A stretch of DNA of 64,000 bases, taken from contig NZ_CP048810.1 in NCBI RefSeq assembly GCF_013347965.1, forward strand, positions 2,480,001 to 2,544,000. Direction: 5' to 3'. Source of the stretch: Pseudomonas bijieensis. Lineage in GTDB: Bacteria > Pseudomonadota > Gammaproteobacteria > Pseudomonadales > Pseudomonadaceae. The position numbers and the translations under genes are program-made. A model generated the notes under the pieces. It saw only the letters and a list, made by a program, of their open reading frames with translations. It did no database searches and was not told where the DNA came from. Positions 26,401 through 35,271 of this stretch are shown piece after piece (the stretch's first letter is position 1; every line of letters starts with the position of its first letter).

Positions 26401-29400
26401 GCCGCTTTGGTTGTCGACATCGCCACTTACGGTGAGCGTCAGATCACCCTGGCTTTGCACCACACCCTTACCGTTGCCAAGACTGGCCGCATCGATTTGC
26501 ACGCCACCGTTCTGGCTGTAGATCAGGCCATCGGCGTCGTTCTGCACGGCGCCGGTTGCGTTCAAGACCAACAGATCATTAGCCGCGACAGTGCCGCGAT
26601 TGCGGTTGTCCAGGCCGCCGGTGAGCAAGGTCAACAGACCTTGGCTGGCGAGTTGGCCGCCCTGGTTGTTGATTTGCGTGGCGCGTTCGACCCGCAGCGG
26701 GCCGACGCTGGCGATCTTGCCGTTGGTGTTGGTCAGGGCGCCGAGCAGGTCCAGGGTCACGGCGGCGTTGCCGATCAGGTTGCCGCCGCTGTTGTCCAGG
26801 GAGGTGCCGGTGAAGCTCACGGCTTTTTGCGCGTTGACGGTGCCGCCAGCGTTGCCCAGGGTCATGGCGTTCATGACCAGGGTCGCGCCGCTGTCGATCA
26901 GGCCGCCTTGGGCGTTGTTCAGCAAGCCGCCAGTGACGGTCAGGGTCTGGTCGCTGCCGCTGGACAGAATGCCGCCGCTGTTGTCCAGGCTGGCGGCGCT
27001 GACGGTCAGTTTGTTCTGGCCGACCAAGGCTCCGGCACCGCTGTTGAGCAGCGCTCCGCCGAGGGTGACGCCGACGTCACCATTGCGGCTGGAAAGCGTG
27101 CCGCTGTTGCGGTTGTCGAGGCTGGTGCCGTTGACCTGAAGCCCTTGCCAGCCGGAGATCAAGCCGTTCTGGTTGACCAACGTGCCGCCGTTAAGGCCCA
27201 GGCTCTGGCTGCTGATCAGCTTGCCGCCCGTGTTGTCGAGGGTGCGCCCGGCCAGGGTGAAGCTCTGGCTGCTGGAAACTTCACCGCCCTGGTTGTTCAG
27301 GTCGCGCAAGCCATTGAGGGTCAGCGGACCTTTGGCGGTGATCAGGCCATTGCGGTTGTTCAGGTCATGGCCGCCGAGGTTCAGCGTGAGGGCTTTCTCG
27401 CCCAGCAGGCGACCGCCGTTTTGGCTGAGTGCCGCCAGGGTCAGGTTCATGTCGCCCTTGGCCGACACTTCACCGCCGTTGCTGGAGTCCAGCGAATCGG
27501 CGTCGAGGGTGAGATTCTCCTGGGCATTGATAAGGCCATTGGCGCTGTTGTTCAGGGCCATCGCGTTGAGGACCAAAGCGCCGCCCGCCAGCACGCTGCC
27601 GCCCTGGTTGTTCAGGTCGCCGCTGTTGAGTGTCAGCCGTTGCGCGGCGCTGATCAGGCCTTGAGCCTGGTTATCCAGTTGTCCAACCGTCGTCAGGTCG
27701 AGGTTAGCGCGACTGGTGAGGGTACCGCCGTTGTTGTTCAGGCTTTGCGCCCGGGCGTCGAGGGTGGCCGCGCCGATCATGCCTTTGACGTTGTTCAAGG
27801 CCTGGGCGATGCGCAGGGTCAGGCCCTGGTTGCTGAGCAGCCGGCCGGTGTCGTTGTTGAGGTTGTTCGCCGCCAGGGTGAACGCCTGGGCGCTGGAGAT
27901 TTCGCCGCCCTGGTTGTTCACGCCGTTGAGGTTGTTCAGCAGCAACGCGCCGGGGGCGTTGATCAAGCCGCTCTGGTTGTTGAGCTGGCCATTGTTCATG
28001 TCCAGGCTCAGCGAAGTGTTGCTGAACAGTTGACCGCCCTGTTGATCCAGGCCGGAAACCGATGCGGTCAACGCGCCTTGGCTGCCGATGCGTCCGCCGT
28101 CCTGGTTGGTGACTTGGGCAGCCGTGAGGTTCAGCGTGCTGCCACTGTTGAGCCGCCCCTTCTGGCTGTTGTCGAACGCACCGGTGGTGACATTCACCGC
28201 ACCTTTGCCGCTGATGTTGCCCTGCTGACGATTGTCCAGTGCCGCGCTTGTGAGCAGCAACGCACCGTCGGTGACCAGTTCGCCACCCTGGTTGTCGAGA
28301 CGCCCCAGGCTGTTCACGGTCAGGTCCGCCGCGCTGGACAGGCTGCCGCCGGTGTTGGTCAGGTTGGCGGCGCTGACATTCAGCGTGCCTTCGCTGCTGA
28401 GCTGGCCTTGGGTGTTATCCAGATCGCGGCTCAGGCTGACGCGCTGGTTCTGCTGGCTGACCAGGTAACCGCCGCTGTTGTCCAGGGAACCGCCATCGAG
28501 GCTCAATTGAGTCTTGGCACTGAGCAGGCCTTTGCTGCGGTTGAGCAGTTTGTCCACGGTCAACTTCAGCGCTTGCCCGGCGAACACCTGGCCGCCGTCG
28601 CTGTTGTCGAAGTTCTGGCTGACCAGCGTGACGTCCGCGTTGCCCGACAGTTCACCGCCTCGGTTGTCGAGATCGTCAACGTCGAGATCCAGCGCTTTTG
28701 TCGCGCCGATCAAACCGGCCTGACGGTTGTCGAGGCTGGCGGCTTTCAGCGTCAAGGCATCGGTGCTGATCAGCGCGCCCTGGCGGTTATCGAAACTGTC
28801 GAGGGTGGCATCGAGCCCGGTCTTGCCGGCGATATTCCCGGCACGATTGTCCAGACGATCAGCAACCAGCAGCAGCGCACCGTCGGCAATCAACGAGCCG
28901 CGCTGGTTGTCGAGAACGGTTGCCACATTCAGATCGAGACGGTCGCGACTGCTGATCAGGCCATCGCGGTTGTCCAGGCTGTCGCTGCGACTGTCCACGG
29001 ACGTTGCCGAGATCACGCCGCGGGCGTTGTTGAGTACCTGGGCGGTTCTCAGCACCAGGCCTTGGTTGCTCAGCAATTTACCGCCACTGTTATCAAGGTT
29101 TTGCACCGCCAGCGTAAAGGCTTGCTGGCTGGAGATTTCACCGTTCTGGTTGTTGACGTCCTTGAGGTTGCTCAGCAGCAACGCACCCGAGGCGTTGATC
29201 AGGCCCGCCTGGTTGTTCAGTTGGCCCTGGTTCATGTCCAGGCTCAGGCGGGTGTTGCTGAACAGTTCCCCTTGCTGTTGATCCAGCCCGGTGACCGAGG
29301 CGGTCAAGGCTTGGCTGCTGGCGATGCGGCCGGCGGCGTTATTCACCTGCGTGGCGTTGAGCTTGAGGGTATTGCCTGAGGTCAGGCGCCCGCCCTGGCT

Positions 29401-32400
29401 ATTGTCGAAAGCACCGGTGGTGATTTGGGTTGCGGCGTTGCCCGAAATCAGGCCCTTCTGGCTGTTGTCCAGGCTGGCGCTTTTGAGGGTCAGGGCGGCA
29501 TCGGTGCTGATGGAGCCACCCTGGTTGCTCAGCCCGCCACTGCTCACGATCGACAACGCCCCGGCGCTGCCCAAGCTGCCAGCGGAGTTATCGAGGCTGC
29601 TCGCGTTGACGCTCAGTTCACCTTCGCTGCTGATCAAGCCTTTGCTGTTCAACAGTGCGTTATCGAGAGTGATCACCAGGCCGTTGAGGCTAGCGAGCGC
29701 GCCATCGGTGTTGTCCAGCGTGCCGCCGCTGAGCGTCATGTTGCCTTGAGCGTGGATCAACCCCTTGCTCTGGTTGATGAGTTGAGCGACTTTCAATTCC
29801 AGATCGGTGCCGGCGATGAGTTTGCCGCCAGCGCTGTTGTCCAGCCGTTGACCGCCAACCTTCACGCCAAGCCCTGCGGACAATTCGCCCGCCCGGTTAT
29901 CGATCTGCCCAACCTGCAAATCCAGCGCTTTTGTGCTGCCGACCAAACCGCCGTTGCGGTTATCCAGTGTGCTGCCGGTCAGGCTCAGGTTGCCTTGGGC
30001 CACCAGCGCACCGCCCTGTTGTTGCAGGGTATCGATAACGGCAGTGAGGTCGGTTTGGCTGGAGATGCGCCCGAGGCCGTTCTGCACTTCGCCGGCCTTC
30101 AAGGTCAGCGGACCTGCGCTTGTCAGCAGGCCGCCGCTGTTGTCCAGACGCGAGCCTTCGAAGTAGGTGCCAGCCTTGCCGGCGATGATGCCGTTGCTCC
30201 GGTTGTCCATCTGATCAACCGTCAATTGCAGCGTCTTGTCGGCACGGATATTCCCGCCCCGGTTGTCGAGCGAATCGCTGTGCAACGTCAGCAGGTCATT
30301 GCCGGACAGGCGACCGCTACGGTTGTCGAGGGCGCCGGTTTGCAGGTCGAGTGCGCCTTTGGCCGCCACTTCGCCCAGGCCCTGATTATTCAGAAGACCG
30401 CTGATGCGCGCGGTCAGGGTGCCGTCGCTGATCACTTGCCCGCCATTGCTGTTGTTCAGGCTGGCCGCCTGGATATCCACGGCCTTGCCCGAACCCAGCA
30501 CACCCTGGCGGTTGTCCAGCGCACCGCCGAGGGTAATGTTCAAAGCGTTGTCGCCCAGGACTTGGCCATTGCCGTTATTCAGCGCCATCGCGTTGAGCCG
30601 GGTCAGGCCCGCGCTGGAAATTTCGCCATTGAGGTTGGTCAGGGTCCCGTCGACATTCACGGTCAGGTCGGCATCGCTGCCCAGGGTACCGCCGCCGTTG
30701 TCCAGGCTGGCGGCACGTACCTCAAGGCCATGGGCCGAGATCAGGCCTTTGGTGTTGTTCAAGGCCTGGGCAACGACCAGATTGAGGCTTTGCTTGCTGG
30801 CAATCGAACCGGCGCTGTTGTCCAGGCTCGTGGCGTTCAGGCTGAAGGCCTGGTCGCTGGAAATCTCGCCGTCACGGTTGTTCACTGCTGCGAGGTTTTT
30901 CAGCAGCAGACTGCCTGGGGCATTGATCAATCCGCCCTGGTTGTTCAACTGCCCATGGTTAAGGTCGAGGGAAAGACTGGTGTTGCTGACCAATTGACCG
31001 TTCTGTTGATCCAGACCGCTGACGCTGGCATCCAAGGCTTTAGCGCTGGCGATGCGACCGCCGGCGTTATTCACCTGGCCGGCCTTCAATAGCAGCGTAT
31101 CGCCGCTGATTACGCTACCACCCAGGTTGCTCAGGGTTGAGGCGCTGTCGATGGCCAGTGCGCCGATACTGGATAGCTGACCGGCGTCGTTGTTCATCTC
31201 GGCCGCTTTGACGCTGGCCGTGGTGTCGCTTTTCACACTGCCCTGGGCGTTGAGCAATTGACCGCGCAGGTCCAGATTCAACCCTTGTCGGGCATACAGC
31301 GATCCCTGGCGGTTATCCACTTGACCCGCGTTGATAGTCAGGGCGGTACGAGTGGAGACCAATCCTTTACTCTGGTTGATCAAGCGTTCGAGCGTCAGGC
31401 GCAGGTCGCCATAGGCAATCACTTTGCCGCTGTTGCTGTTGTCCAGTTCGGTGCCGGTCAGCGCCAGGACACCCTGGCTCGACACTTCGCCGCCTCGGTT
31501 ATCCAGCATGCCTACGCTGAGGCTGGCGGCCTGGGTTGTGGTGACGACGCCGCTCTGCCGGTTGTCCAGACTCGCCGCGTTGAGGGTCAGCAGCCCGGCC
31601 GATGACAGCAACCCGGCCTGGTTGAGCAACTGCGCCGAGATGCTTGCGGTGAGCGCGCCGTCACTGAGCAAGCGACCTGCCGTGTTATCCAGCGACCCGA
31701 CATTCAGCTGGACGCTCTTGCTTGCGGTAAGCCGCCCGCCTCTATTGTTCACCCGGCCACTGGCATTGATATCCAGTCCTTGCCCCGCCGCCACCAAACC
31801 CGCAACGTTATCCAAAGACGCAACGCGCAACTTAACGTTACTCAAGCTGTTGAGTTCGCCGCTGCTGTTGTTCAGTTGCCCGACATGGGCCGTGAGGTTG
31901 CCATTGCTGCTGACCAGGCCCTGAGCGTTGATGAGCTTATCGGCGGTGACATCCAGGGTGCCGCTGCTCAACACCCGTCCCTTGTTCTGGTTGTCCAGGG
32001 TCGCGGCTTTTACCGTGCCGGTTTGTCCAGCGCTCAAGGTCCCGCCCTGGTTGCTCAACGTCTGTGCAACATTGGCCGTCAGGTTGCGGCTGGCAATAAC
32101 GCTGCCGCTGTTACCGAGGTTCTGCGCCGTCAGGCTCACATCACCGGTTGCGTTACGGGTGTTATCAGCCTTGACCCCGGCTTCGATGATGCCGTTGTTG
32201 GTCAACTGCCCACCCGCGTTCAGGGTGATGCTGTCCCGCGCCGCGAGGGTTTGCTGGTTGCTCAGGTTGCCCTGGGTCTGGGCGTTCAAGGTGGTGCCAG
32301 CGTAGACCGCGCCCTGGGCGTCGAGGCTGGCGGCTTTGACGTTGATGGCGCCGCTGGCCGAGGTCTCGGCCAGGCTCAGGCGGCCGTTGGCATCGAGTTG

Positions 32401-33294
32401 GATGTCGCCGCCGCTGGCGATCAGTTTGCCGTCCAGCTTCACCCCGACGCCGGCCTCGGTGCCCACCAGTTTGATGGCGCCCGCGTACATGCCGCCCAGG
32501 GCCGAGGAGTCGATGGCCAGTTGTGGTTTGGCACTGCCGTCGTCGGCGCGGGCAGTGGCGTTGAGGGTGTCGGCGTTGACGTCGTTGCGCCCGGCGACGA
32601 TGGTCAGGTTCTTGGCCTGTATCTCGGCGTTGATCTTGGCGCTGCGGGTGATGATTTCGAAGTGATCGACGTTGTTGGCGTTGAGGCCTACGCCTTCAAT
32701 GGCAACGCTGCCCTGGTCGACTTGATAACGATCCAGCCGGCCGTTTTCCACGATCGGTTTGCCGGTGCTCAAGGTCACTTTCGGGCTGTTGATAAAACCG
32801 CAGCCGTTACAGGTGATGCCGTAGGGGTTGGCAACAATCACCCGCGCCGATTGCCCCGCCACTTCGGTGTAGCCACGCAGTTGGCTGGGGTTGCCGCCGT
32901 TGACTTCGTTGAGGATGGTGGAGGCGGCCACGCCGTTGAGGTTCGGGTTGCCGAGGATGATCCCGCCCAACTGCGTGGACTGGGTGCGGGCGGTGGCGTT
33001 GTTGAGGATCACGCCGTTGCTGCCGACGTTGTAATCCGTGAACTGGTTGTGAGACAGGCCGTTGCCATTGGGCCTGGCGATATTGACGATGGGTACGCCG
33101 TTGCCCGCCCGATCGAGGCCGGTGCCCGGCGCACTGACCACGATACCGTCGGCCTGGGCCCACATCGGTTGCCAGAACATGACGTTGGCCAACAGGAACG
33201 CCAGGCCGCGCTTGGGCATGCCCCAGAACTGCTCGCGGGGTTGCAGGGCAGCGGAGGGTTGGCGGGCCAGGAAAGTGTATTGGCGATCGTCCAT
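20404..33294 (-). CDS. cdiA: CdiA-like giant two-partner-secretion exoprotein (filamentous haemagglutinin repeats, C-terminal toxin)
   Basis: About 4,296 residues, exported by the Sec pathway and then by the adjacent CdiB. An extended signal region ends near 48. The TPS domain (about 49-300) carries NPNL (116-119), NPYGI (156-160) and CNGCGF (162-167). From about 320 to 2,700 come dozens of degenerate units of about 20-25 residues of the type LDNxxGxLxSxGxLxLxA. Next is a region of about 300 residues with a CNDC pair and Tyr/Asp-rich sequence, a second repeat block (AGRDxxLxAG type, about 3,300-3,700) and a hydrophobic DUF637-like pretoxin region. A VENN-like boundary (AENATTYNYL, near 4,045) is followed by a four-Cys segment, and the final ~70 residues (VVNNMAVLDDLRKVEPGKWT, KVFNVKTKPGWSNN) are the presumed toxin tip of unknown activity. 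I prefer ATG 33294 (MDDRQYTF) over ATG 33336, which overlaps cdiB. It could also act as an adhesin. Confidence 0.9.
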   Translation of the reverse strand: MDDRQYTFLARQPSAALQPREQFWGMPKRGLAFLLANVMFWQPMWAQADGIVVSAPGTGLDRAGNGVPIVNIARPNGNGLSHNQFTDYNVGSNGVILNNATARTQSTQLGGIILGNPNLNGVAASTILNEVNGGNPSQLRGYTEVAGQSARVIVANPYGITCNGCGFINSPKVTLSTGKPIVENGRLDRYQVDQGSVAIEGVGLNANNVDHFEIITRSAKINAEIQAKNLTIVAGRNDVNADTLNATARADDGSAKPQLAIDSSALGGMYAGAIKLVGTEAGVGVKLDGKLIASGGDIQLDANGRLSLAETSASGAINVKAASLDAQGAVYAGTTLNAQTQGNLSNQQTLAARDSITLNAGGQLTNNGIIEAGVKADNTRNATGDVSLTAQNLGNSGSVIASRNLTANVAQTLSNQGGTLSAGQTGTVKAATLDNQNKGRVLSSGTLDVTADKLINAQGLVSSNGNLTAHVGQLNNSSGELNSLSNVKLRVASLDNVAGLVAAGQGLDINASGRVNNRGGRLTASKSVQLNVGSLDNTAGRLLSDGALTASISAQLLNQAGLLSSAGLLTLNAASLDNRQSGVVTTTQAASLSVGMLDNRGGEVSSQGVLALTGTELDNSNSGKVIAYGDLRLTLERLINQSKGLVSTRTALTINAGQVDNRQGSLYARQGLNLDLRGQLLNAQGSVKSDTTASVKAAEMNNDAGQLSSIGALAIDSASTLSNLGGSVISGDTLLLKAGQVNNAGGRIASAKALDASVSGLDQQNGQLVSNTSLSLDLNHGQLNNQGGLINAPGSLLLKNLAAVNNRDGEISSDQAFSLNATSLDNSAGSIASKQSLNLVVAQALNNTKGLISAHGLEVRAASLDNGGGTLGSDADLTVNVDGTLTNLNGEISSAGLTRLNAMALNNGNGQVLGDNALNITLGGALDNRQGVLGSGKAVDIQAASLNNSNGGQVISDGTLTARISGLLNNQGLGEVAAKGALDLQTGALDNRSGRLSGNDLLTLHSDSLDNRGGNIRADKTLQLTVDQMDNRSNGIIAGKAGTYFEGSRLDNSGGLLTSAGPLTLKAGEVQNGLGRISSQTDLTAVIDTLQQQGGALVAQGNLSLTGSTLDNRNGGLVGSTKALDLQVGQIDNRAGELSAGLGVKVGGQRLDNSAGGKLIAGTDLELKVAQLINQSKGLIHAQGNMTLSGGTLDNTDGALASLNGLVITLDNALLNSKGLISSEGELSVNASSLDNSAGSLGSAGALSIVSSGGLSNQGGSISTDAALTLKSASLDNSQKGLISGNAATQITTGAFDNSQGGRLTSGNTLKLNATQVNNAAGRIASSQALTASVTGLDQQQGELFSNTRLSLDMNQGQLNNQAGLINASGALLLSNLKDVNNQNGEISSQQAFTLAVQNLDNSGGKLLSNQGLVLRTAQVLNNARGVISATSVDSRSDSLDNRDGLISSRDRLDLNVATVLDNQRGSLIADGALLLVADRLDNRAGNIAGKTGLDATLDSFDNRQGALISTDALTLKAASLDNRQAGLIGATKALDLDVDDLDNRGGELSGNADVTLVSQNFDNSDGGQVFAGQALKLTVDKLLNRSKGLLSAKTQLSLDGGSLDNSGGYLVSQQNQRVSLSRDLDNTQGQLSSEGTLNVSAANLTNTGGSLSSAADLTVNSLGRLDNQGGELVTDGALLLTSAALDNRQQGNISGKGAVNVTTGAFDNSQKGRLNSGSTLNLTAAQVTNQDGGRIGSQGALTASVSGLDQQGGQLFSNTSLSLDMNNGQLNNQSGLINAPGALLLNNLNGVNNQGGEISSAQAFTLAANNLNNDTGRLLSNQGLTLRIAQALNNVKGMIGAATLDARAQSLNNNGGTLTSRANLDLTTVGQLDNQAQGLISAAQRLTLNSGDLNNQGGSVLAGGALVLNAMALNNSANGLINAQENLTLDADSLDSSNGGEVSAKGDMNLTLAALSQNGGRLLGEKALTLNLGGHDLNNRNGLITAKGPLTLNGLRDLNNQGGEVSSSQSFTLAGRTLDNTGGKLISSQSLGLNGGTLVNQNGLISGWQGLQVNGTSLDNRNSGTLSSRNGDVGVTLGGALLNSGAGALVGQNKLTVSAASLDNSGGILSSGSDQTLTVTGGLLNNAQGGLIDSGATLVMNAMTLGNAGGTVNAQKAVSFTGTSLDNSGGNLIGNAAVTLDLLGALTNTNGKIASVGPLRVERATQINNQGGQLASQGLLTLLTGGLDNRNRGTVAANDLLVLNATGAVQNDADGLIYSQNGGVQIDAASLGNGKGVVQSQGDLTLTVSGDVDNQSGRLQAKAGDVTVTGRHFDNRGGVLASLQGLLTTQLTGVLKNGYDLNNNRQGGITQAQRLSLTARGGVDNYGGRISAQTGDATVITGNFDNRNGGLYAKGKVNVTGANFDNSGDNDGQIAGSQIDLDLSGALNNRLGIIESDSTLAIKAASLDNQTGQLRALGSSGKTNFQIGGLFDNRNGTLETANSDLTLNATSFQNLGGSLLHVGGGVFDISTANITNAGGSLVTRGGLTLTADSWTNSSVIQAGRLTVNVNNLSQTSTGQLLASSSLVGSGVNWSNEGLIASDGSISLTLGGNYGGNGRMSSLGGLALTAAQLNLNAASSIAGGGDSTVNIGGQLTNAGRLTSNANLTIQAGSLVNYGTLGSARNLTLKTPSLLNDRGLVFSGADMTLGVADFTNQKGNLYGLGNVVIGGYGAAARAAGVHNVSGAMESGGAFTLNADVFQNRTEGEVASGGRKLISGFIANICNDCRGDYFTFTLAAREVFESIDNDTSASAQLFAGKDFVFQGGSFLNSKSTVSAAGNINITADSFQNIGAQNGTIERTRSYQVAGMSDGNTDRFFTNVLTPYNQRNNPDFPYVYYLDLDGGIHKAIPKSGREREGGREGESYEVVSLKDSETGAVVSARFGYNIVLPGLKYGFETSMSSQYDPNNLLELPNLDQYKLLSDIEIAKDSSGAVSTVGSRNAVVQAGGNVSISATQDLQNSVIHQDYNTAGGANKVADTRANGTGTTVVRINSQLPPDLAQQQVNPLSLPGFTLPTGQNGLFRLSGQGGSAQQVTLASGGPQNWSMSSASISAAQRQQDLPDTQARSVQVGAVAPVATTDRQLALISRQTNNGNVSASALNVSAPVETGHSLPMPSRNSGSGGITEVGTVNVDGSSGNPATNVVPFVGNTAAVAPVASQTLERVQGLPDTSFQSNPQKYLIETNPVLTELKQFMSSDYLLSNLGYNPDESQKRLGDGLFEQRLIQQAVVARTGQRFIDGQTSDDAMFKYLMNNAIASKQQLGLSMGVTLTSEQVAALTHDIVWLEEHEVNGEKVLVPVLYLAQANNRLAPTGALIAGQDVTLIAGKDLINAGTLRATHNLSAMAGQNIASSGLIEAGNRLDLLAGNTIVNTAGGIISGRDISMNTVSGDIVNERTVTTANYSRRQDYMDSAARIEAANDLNMGAGRDYKNIGSVTVSGRDTRIDAGRDASIVSAQQESSSNIGARKSSVTQFGSSAEAGRDIIVSAARDFNAVASQISADRNVALAAGEDMTVSSGADETHFYSKTKKVTIQEDHVKQIGSSISAGEDVTMSAGKDLALISSRISAGDEAYLVAGEKLGVLAAQDSDYSLYDKKKKGSWGKKQTQHDEVTKVTNVSSQITTGGDLTLVSGSDQHYQAAKLNSGDDITVQSGGSITFEGVKDLHQETHEKTNNSAFWVSSKGKGNTDETLRQTQMVAAGNIMIKAVDGLQIDVKQVNQETVSQSIDAMVKADPKLAWLKEAEARGDVDWRQVKEIHESFKYNNSGLGPASQLIIAILMSFVMGPAGLGVVGAGAGGAVATSLATTAVTSTINNKGNLGAALKETFSSDSLKGAAIAGVTAGVLNYADSNWFSAASQGPKNANLLTSTNFTDVAIRTGGRAVLSSGISTAIGGGSFGDNLGAALLGEAGNVAMATGFKWVGDTIKFPDGGLQKIVAHAIMGGLLAELTGSDFKTGAVAAGLNEALIPGMTKIANGNDELQVVLSQLTGLLAAAAVGGDLDTGSKIAENATTYNYLFHAELVEREQKLNACTSPAECQSIRDYYNNLDATRNKEFGQYCRQNPAGCANVTQQLADEIPANEKLLEEVRVSGSESSFAHSIQLWLSAQNNQQAINTSIAEKSRSENGEVVGLLTDVALDALYPGTDLFSSTAGGKGGTTGVKVGIVGGDDKNSGIRNVYESIRKAPQYPEGFREKNGGTTKNVVNNMAVLDDLRKVEPGKWTKVYKDGFSSDGSRVSVHYFQSESGKVFNVKTKPGWSNN

Positions 33295-33322
33295 GTTCAG
33301 GTCTCGTTGCAGCAGAATTTGT

Positions 33323-35029
33323 TTAAAGGAGTACATCCACGCGGAAGTAGATCGGCGCTTCGCGCTCGGTCAGGGCGTCCGGACGTTCCAGGGAATGGGC
33401 AAAGGTGACGCTGGTGTTCAGGTGCTCACCGCGGGCGAACAGCTCCAGCGAGTTGCTCGACATGCGCCCGTGCTGGTCGCCGTTGTAGCGATCACCACGA
33501 ATCACGCCCTGGTCATAACCGAGGCTGGTGCCGTATTCGCCAAACACCGGGCGCAGCCATTCCAGCGTCACCGGGCGGCTCCAACGCAGGTCGTTGCGCC
33601 AGTAGCCACCGCTGTCGCCGGACAGGGATTGGTCCTTGTAGCCGCGAATCGACGACTGCCCGCCCAGGCTCATGCGCTGCGGACTGAACAACACGTCCTC
33701 GCTGCGTTGGCCAGTCATCAGGCTGCTGAAGCTGAACGATTCGCCCCACACCTGGAACGGTTGCAGATAGCTGAGGGTGGCGGTGTATTTGCGGTAACGG
33801 GCATCGGCCTGGCCGGGCCCCGGATCGTTGTCACTCTGGGCATCGAAGACACCGATGCCTTGCTGCATGCCCAGGTCAAGGTTGACGAAGGCGCTGCCGA
33901 TGCGCCGGCCATGGTTGATGCCGAACTGCGCTTCGCTGAGACGGTTACTGCTCACCGCCAGCTTGCTGTCTTCGATGAAGTTGTTGGTGCGCAGGTAAGC
34001 CAGGCCGGTGTTGAGAGAGGTCTTGCTCAGGGCGTCGCGATGGATCACCCGCTCGACCCGCAACTGATGGTTCTGGCTGTCGCCGGTCTGCTTGAAGTTG
34101 AAACCGTTGGCAGGGATCTGCGAGCGGTACTCGCTCTGGCTGTAGGTGTAACTGACGTTCCACCAGCCAAACGGCAGGTTGTAATAAAGCATGGCGTTGC
34201 GCGAAGTGTGCTGGTGATCGGTCATCCCATCGTGGCCGCCGCGCAGCATCAACTGGTCGGCCAGGCCCAGCGGGCTGTCCCACTCGAAACTGCTGCCCCA
34301 CTGCTGCTCGCCCGTGCTGCGCTGGCCGTCGTTGCTGCGCGACAGTCCAACACGCCAGGGCTTTTGTGGATCATTAGTCACATGGACTTCACTGCCGCCG
34401 ACATTCTGCCCGGGGGTCAGCTCCATCTTGGCCTGATTCGATGGCAGGCGGTTGAGCTGGTCCACCATCTGCTCAATCTCCCGCAGGTTGACCAGATCGC
34501 CGGTCGCGCCGGGAAATGCCATTGCCAACTCTCGGTCCGATAGCTGGCTATTCTCGGCGCCCTTCAAACCTTCGAGCCGCCCTTCCACCACCAGCACGCT
34601 CAAATGCCCGCCGGACAGGTCCTGCTGTGGCAGATAGGCGCGGCTGGTGACCAGGCCCTTTTCGATGTAGTGGTCGGTGATGACTTTGAGCAGTTCGTTA
34701 AGCTGCGGCACGCCCAGGCATTGGCCGATGTAGGGCTTGAGCAGTTCCTCGCGCTCGCTGGCGGAAAGGCTGTCGGCACCCTTGAGCTCGATGGTCTTGA
34801 TGGGGAAGCAACGGGTATCGACAGGTGCGCTCGGCTGGGTCGGCTTCGCCTCCTTGCCGGGCAGGTCCTTGAGTTCCTCCAGGCGACGGCGCTGCTCTTC
34901 GAGCAAACGGTTCTGGCGCTCGCGGATCAGGTCCGTGTCACCAGGCGTGGGGGCGGCGTGAGCCTGGGTGAGTGGAGAAAGGCACAGCAAAGCCACGCAC
35001 AACCTCGCCCAAAAGGCGGGTGAGGACAT
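33323..35029 (-). CDS. cdiB: CdiB-like TpsB outer-membrane transporter (ShlB/FhaC/HecB family)
   Basis: A 568-residue outer-membrane protein that secretes the adjacent TpsA exoprotein. A signal peptide (cleaved near AHA, residue 25) is followed by a charged helix (IRERQNRLLEEQRRRLEELK), which fits the plug helix H1. Two POTRA domains come next (CFPIKTIELKG onward to about 235), then a 16-strand barrel. The conserved lid-loop motif SIRGYKDQSLSGDSG corresponds to the VRGY/F motif of TpsB proteins. The C-terminus is hydrophobic (YFRVDVLL). GAGGG lies 8 nt before the ATG. It is the first gene of the cdiBA operon; a good sigma-70 promoter lies at 35073-35101. Confidence 0.93.
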   Translation of the reverse strand: MSSPAFWARLCVALLCLSPLTQAHAAPTPGDTDLIRERQNRLLEEQRRRLEELKDLPGKEAKPTQPSAPVDTRCFPIKTIELKGADSLSASEREELLKPYIGQCLGVPQLNELLKVITDHYIEKGLVTSRAYLPQQDLSGGHLSVLVVEGRLEGLKGAENSQLSDRELAMAFPGATGDLVNLREIEQMVDQLNRLPSNQAKMELTPGQNVGGSEVHVTNDPQKPWRVGLSRSNDGQRSTGEQQWGSSFEWDSPLGLADQLMLRGGHDGMTDHQHTSRNAMLYYNLPFGWWNVSYTYSQSEYRSQIPANGFNFKQTGDSQNHQLRVERVIHRDALSKTSLNTGLAYLRTNNFIEDSKLAVSSNRLSEAQFGINHGRRIGSAFVNLDLGMQQGIGVFDAQSDNDPGPGQADARYRKYTATLSYLQPFQVWGESFSFSSLMTGQRSEDVLFSPQRMSLGGQSSIRGYKDQSLSGDSGGYWRNDLRWSRPVTLEWLRPVFGEYGTSLGYDQGVIRGDRYNGDQHGRMSSNSLELFARGEHLNTSVTFAHSLERPDALTEREAPIYFRVDVLL

Positions 35030-35072
35030 GTTCGATCCCTCGAGCAGAAAGTGACATCAAAATAGTGGCGCG

Positions 35073-35101
35073 ATATTAATGAGCCATCATTTTGACGTCA
35101 A
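35073..35101 (-). promoter_or_regulatory. Predicted sigma-70 promoter of cdiBA with overlapping palindrome
   Basis: On the minus strand TTGACG (35096-35101) and TAATAT (35073-35078) are 17 bp apart, 44-72 bp upstream of the cdiB ATG. The -35 element lies in a perfect palindrome, TTGACGTCAA (35092-35101), that a repressor or activator could recognise. It is AT-rich compared with its surroundings. Confidence 0.6.
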
Positions 35102-35271
35102 CTAAATGGATTTGGCTTTGAGGCTATTGCTGGAACCATTCGTCTGAAATCAGATCGCTCCGGTACGGAGGTACGAAAGGTCCCGAGGCATATCTGTAAA
35201 CCTCCTACAAAACGTACCAGCAGCACTCGTCCACGGTTTCGCGCTTCAGCTGTAGCCCTCGTCCATCCCAT

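Noticed and set aside
25600..32300. Repetitive DNA that might be read as a CRISPR-like or satellite array
   Set aside because: The periodic pattern is coding (LDNxxG protein repeats), varies at every copy and has no constant repeat/spacer structure.
25615..33408. Very long plus-strand open frames opposite cdiA (up to about 1,250 codons)
   Set aside because: They lie antisense to the repeat shaft and read as low-complexity Val/Ala/Gln-rich sequence without ribosome sites or family features. They arise from the regular codon pattern of the repeats on the real strand.
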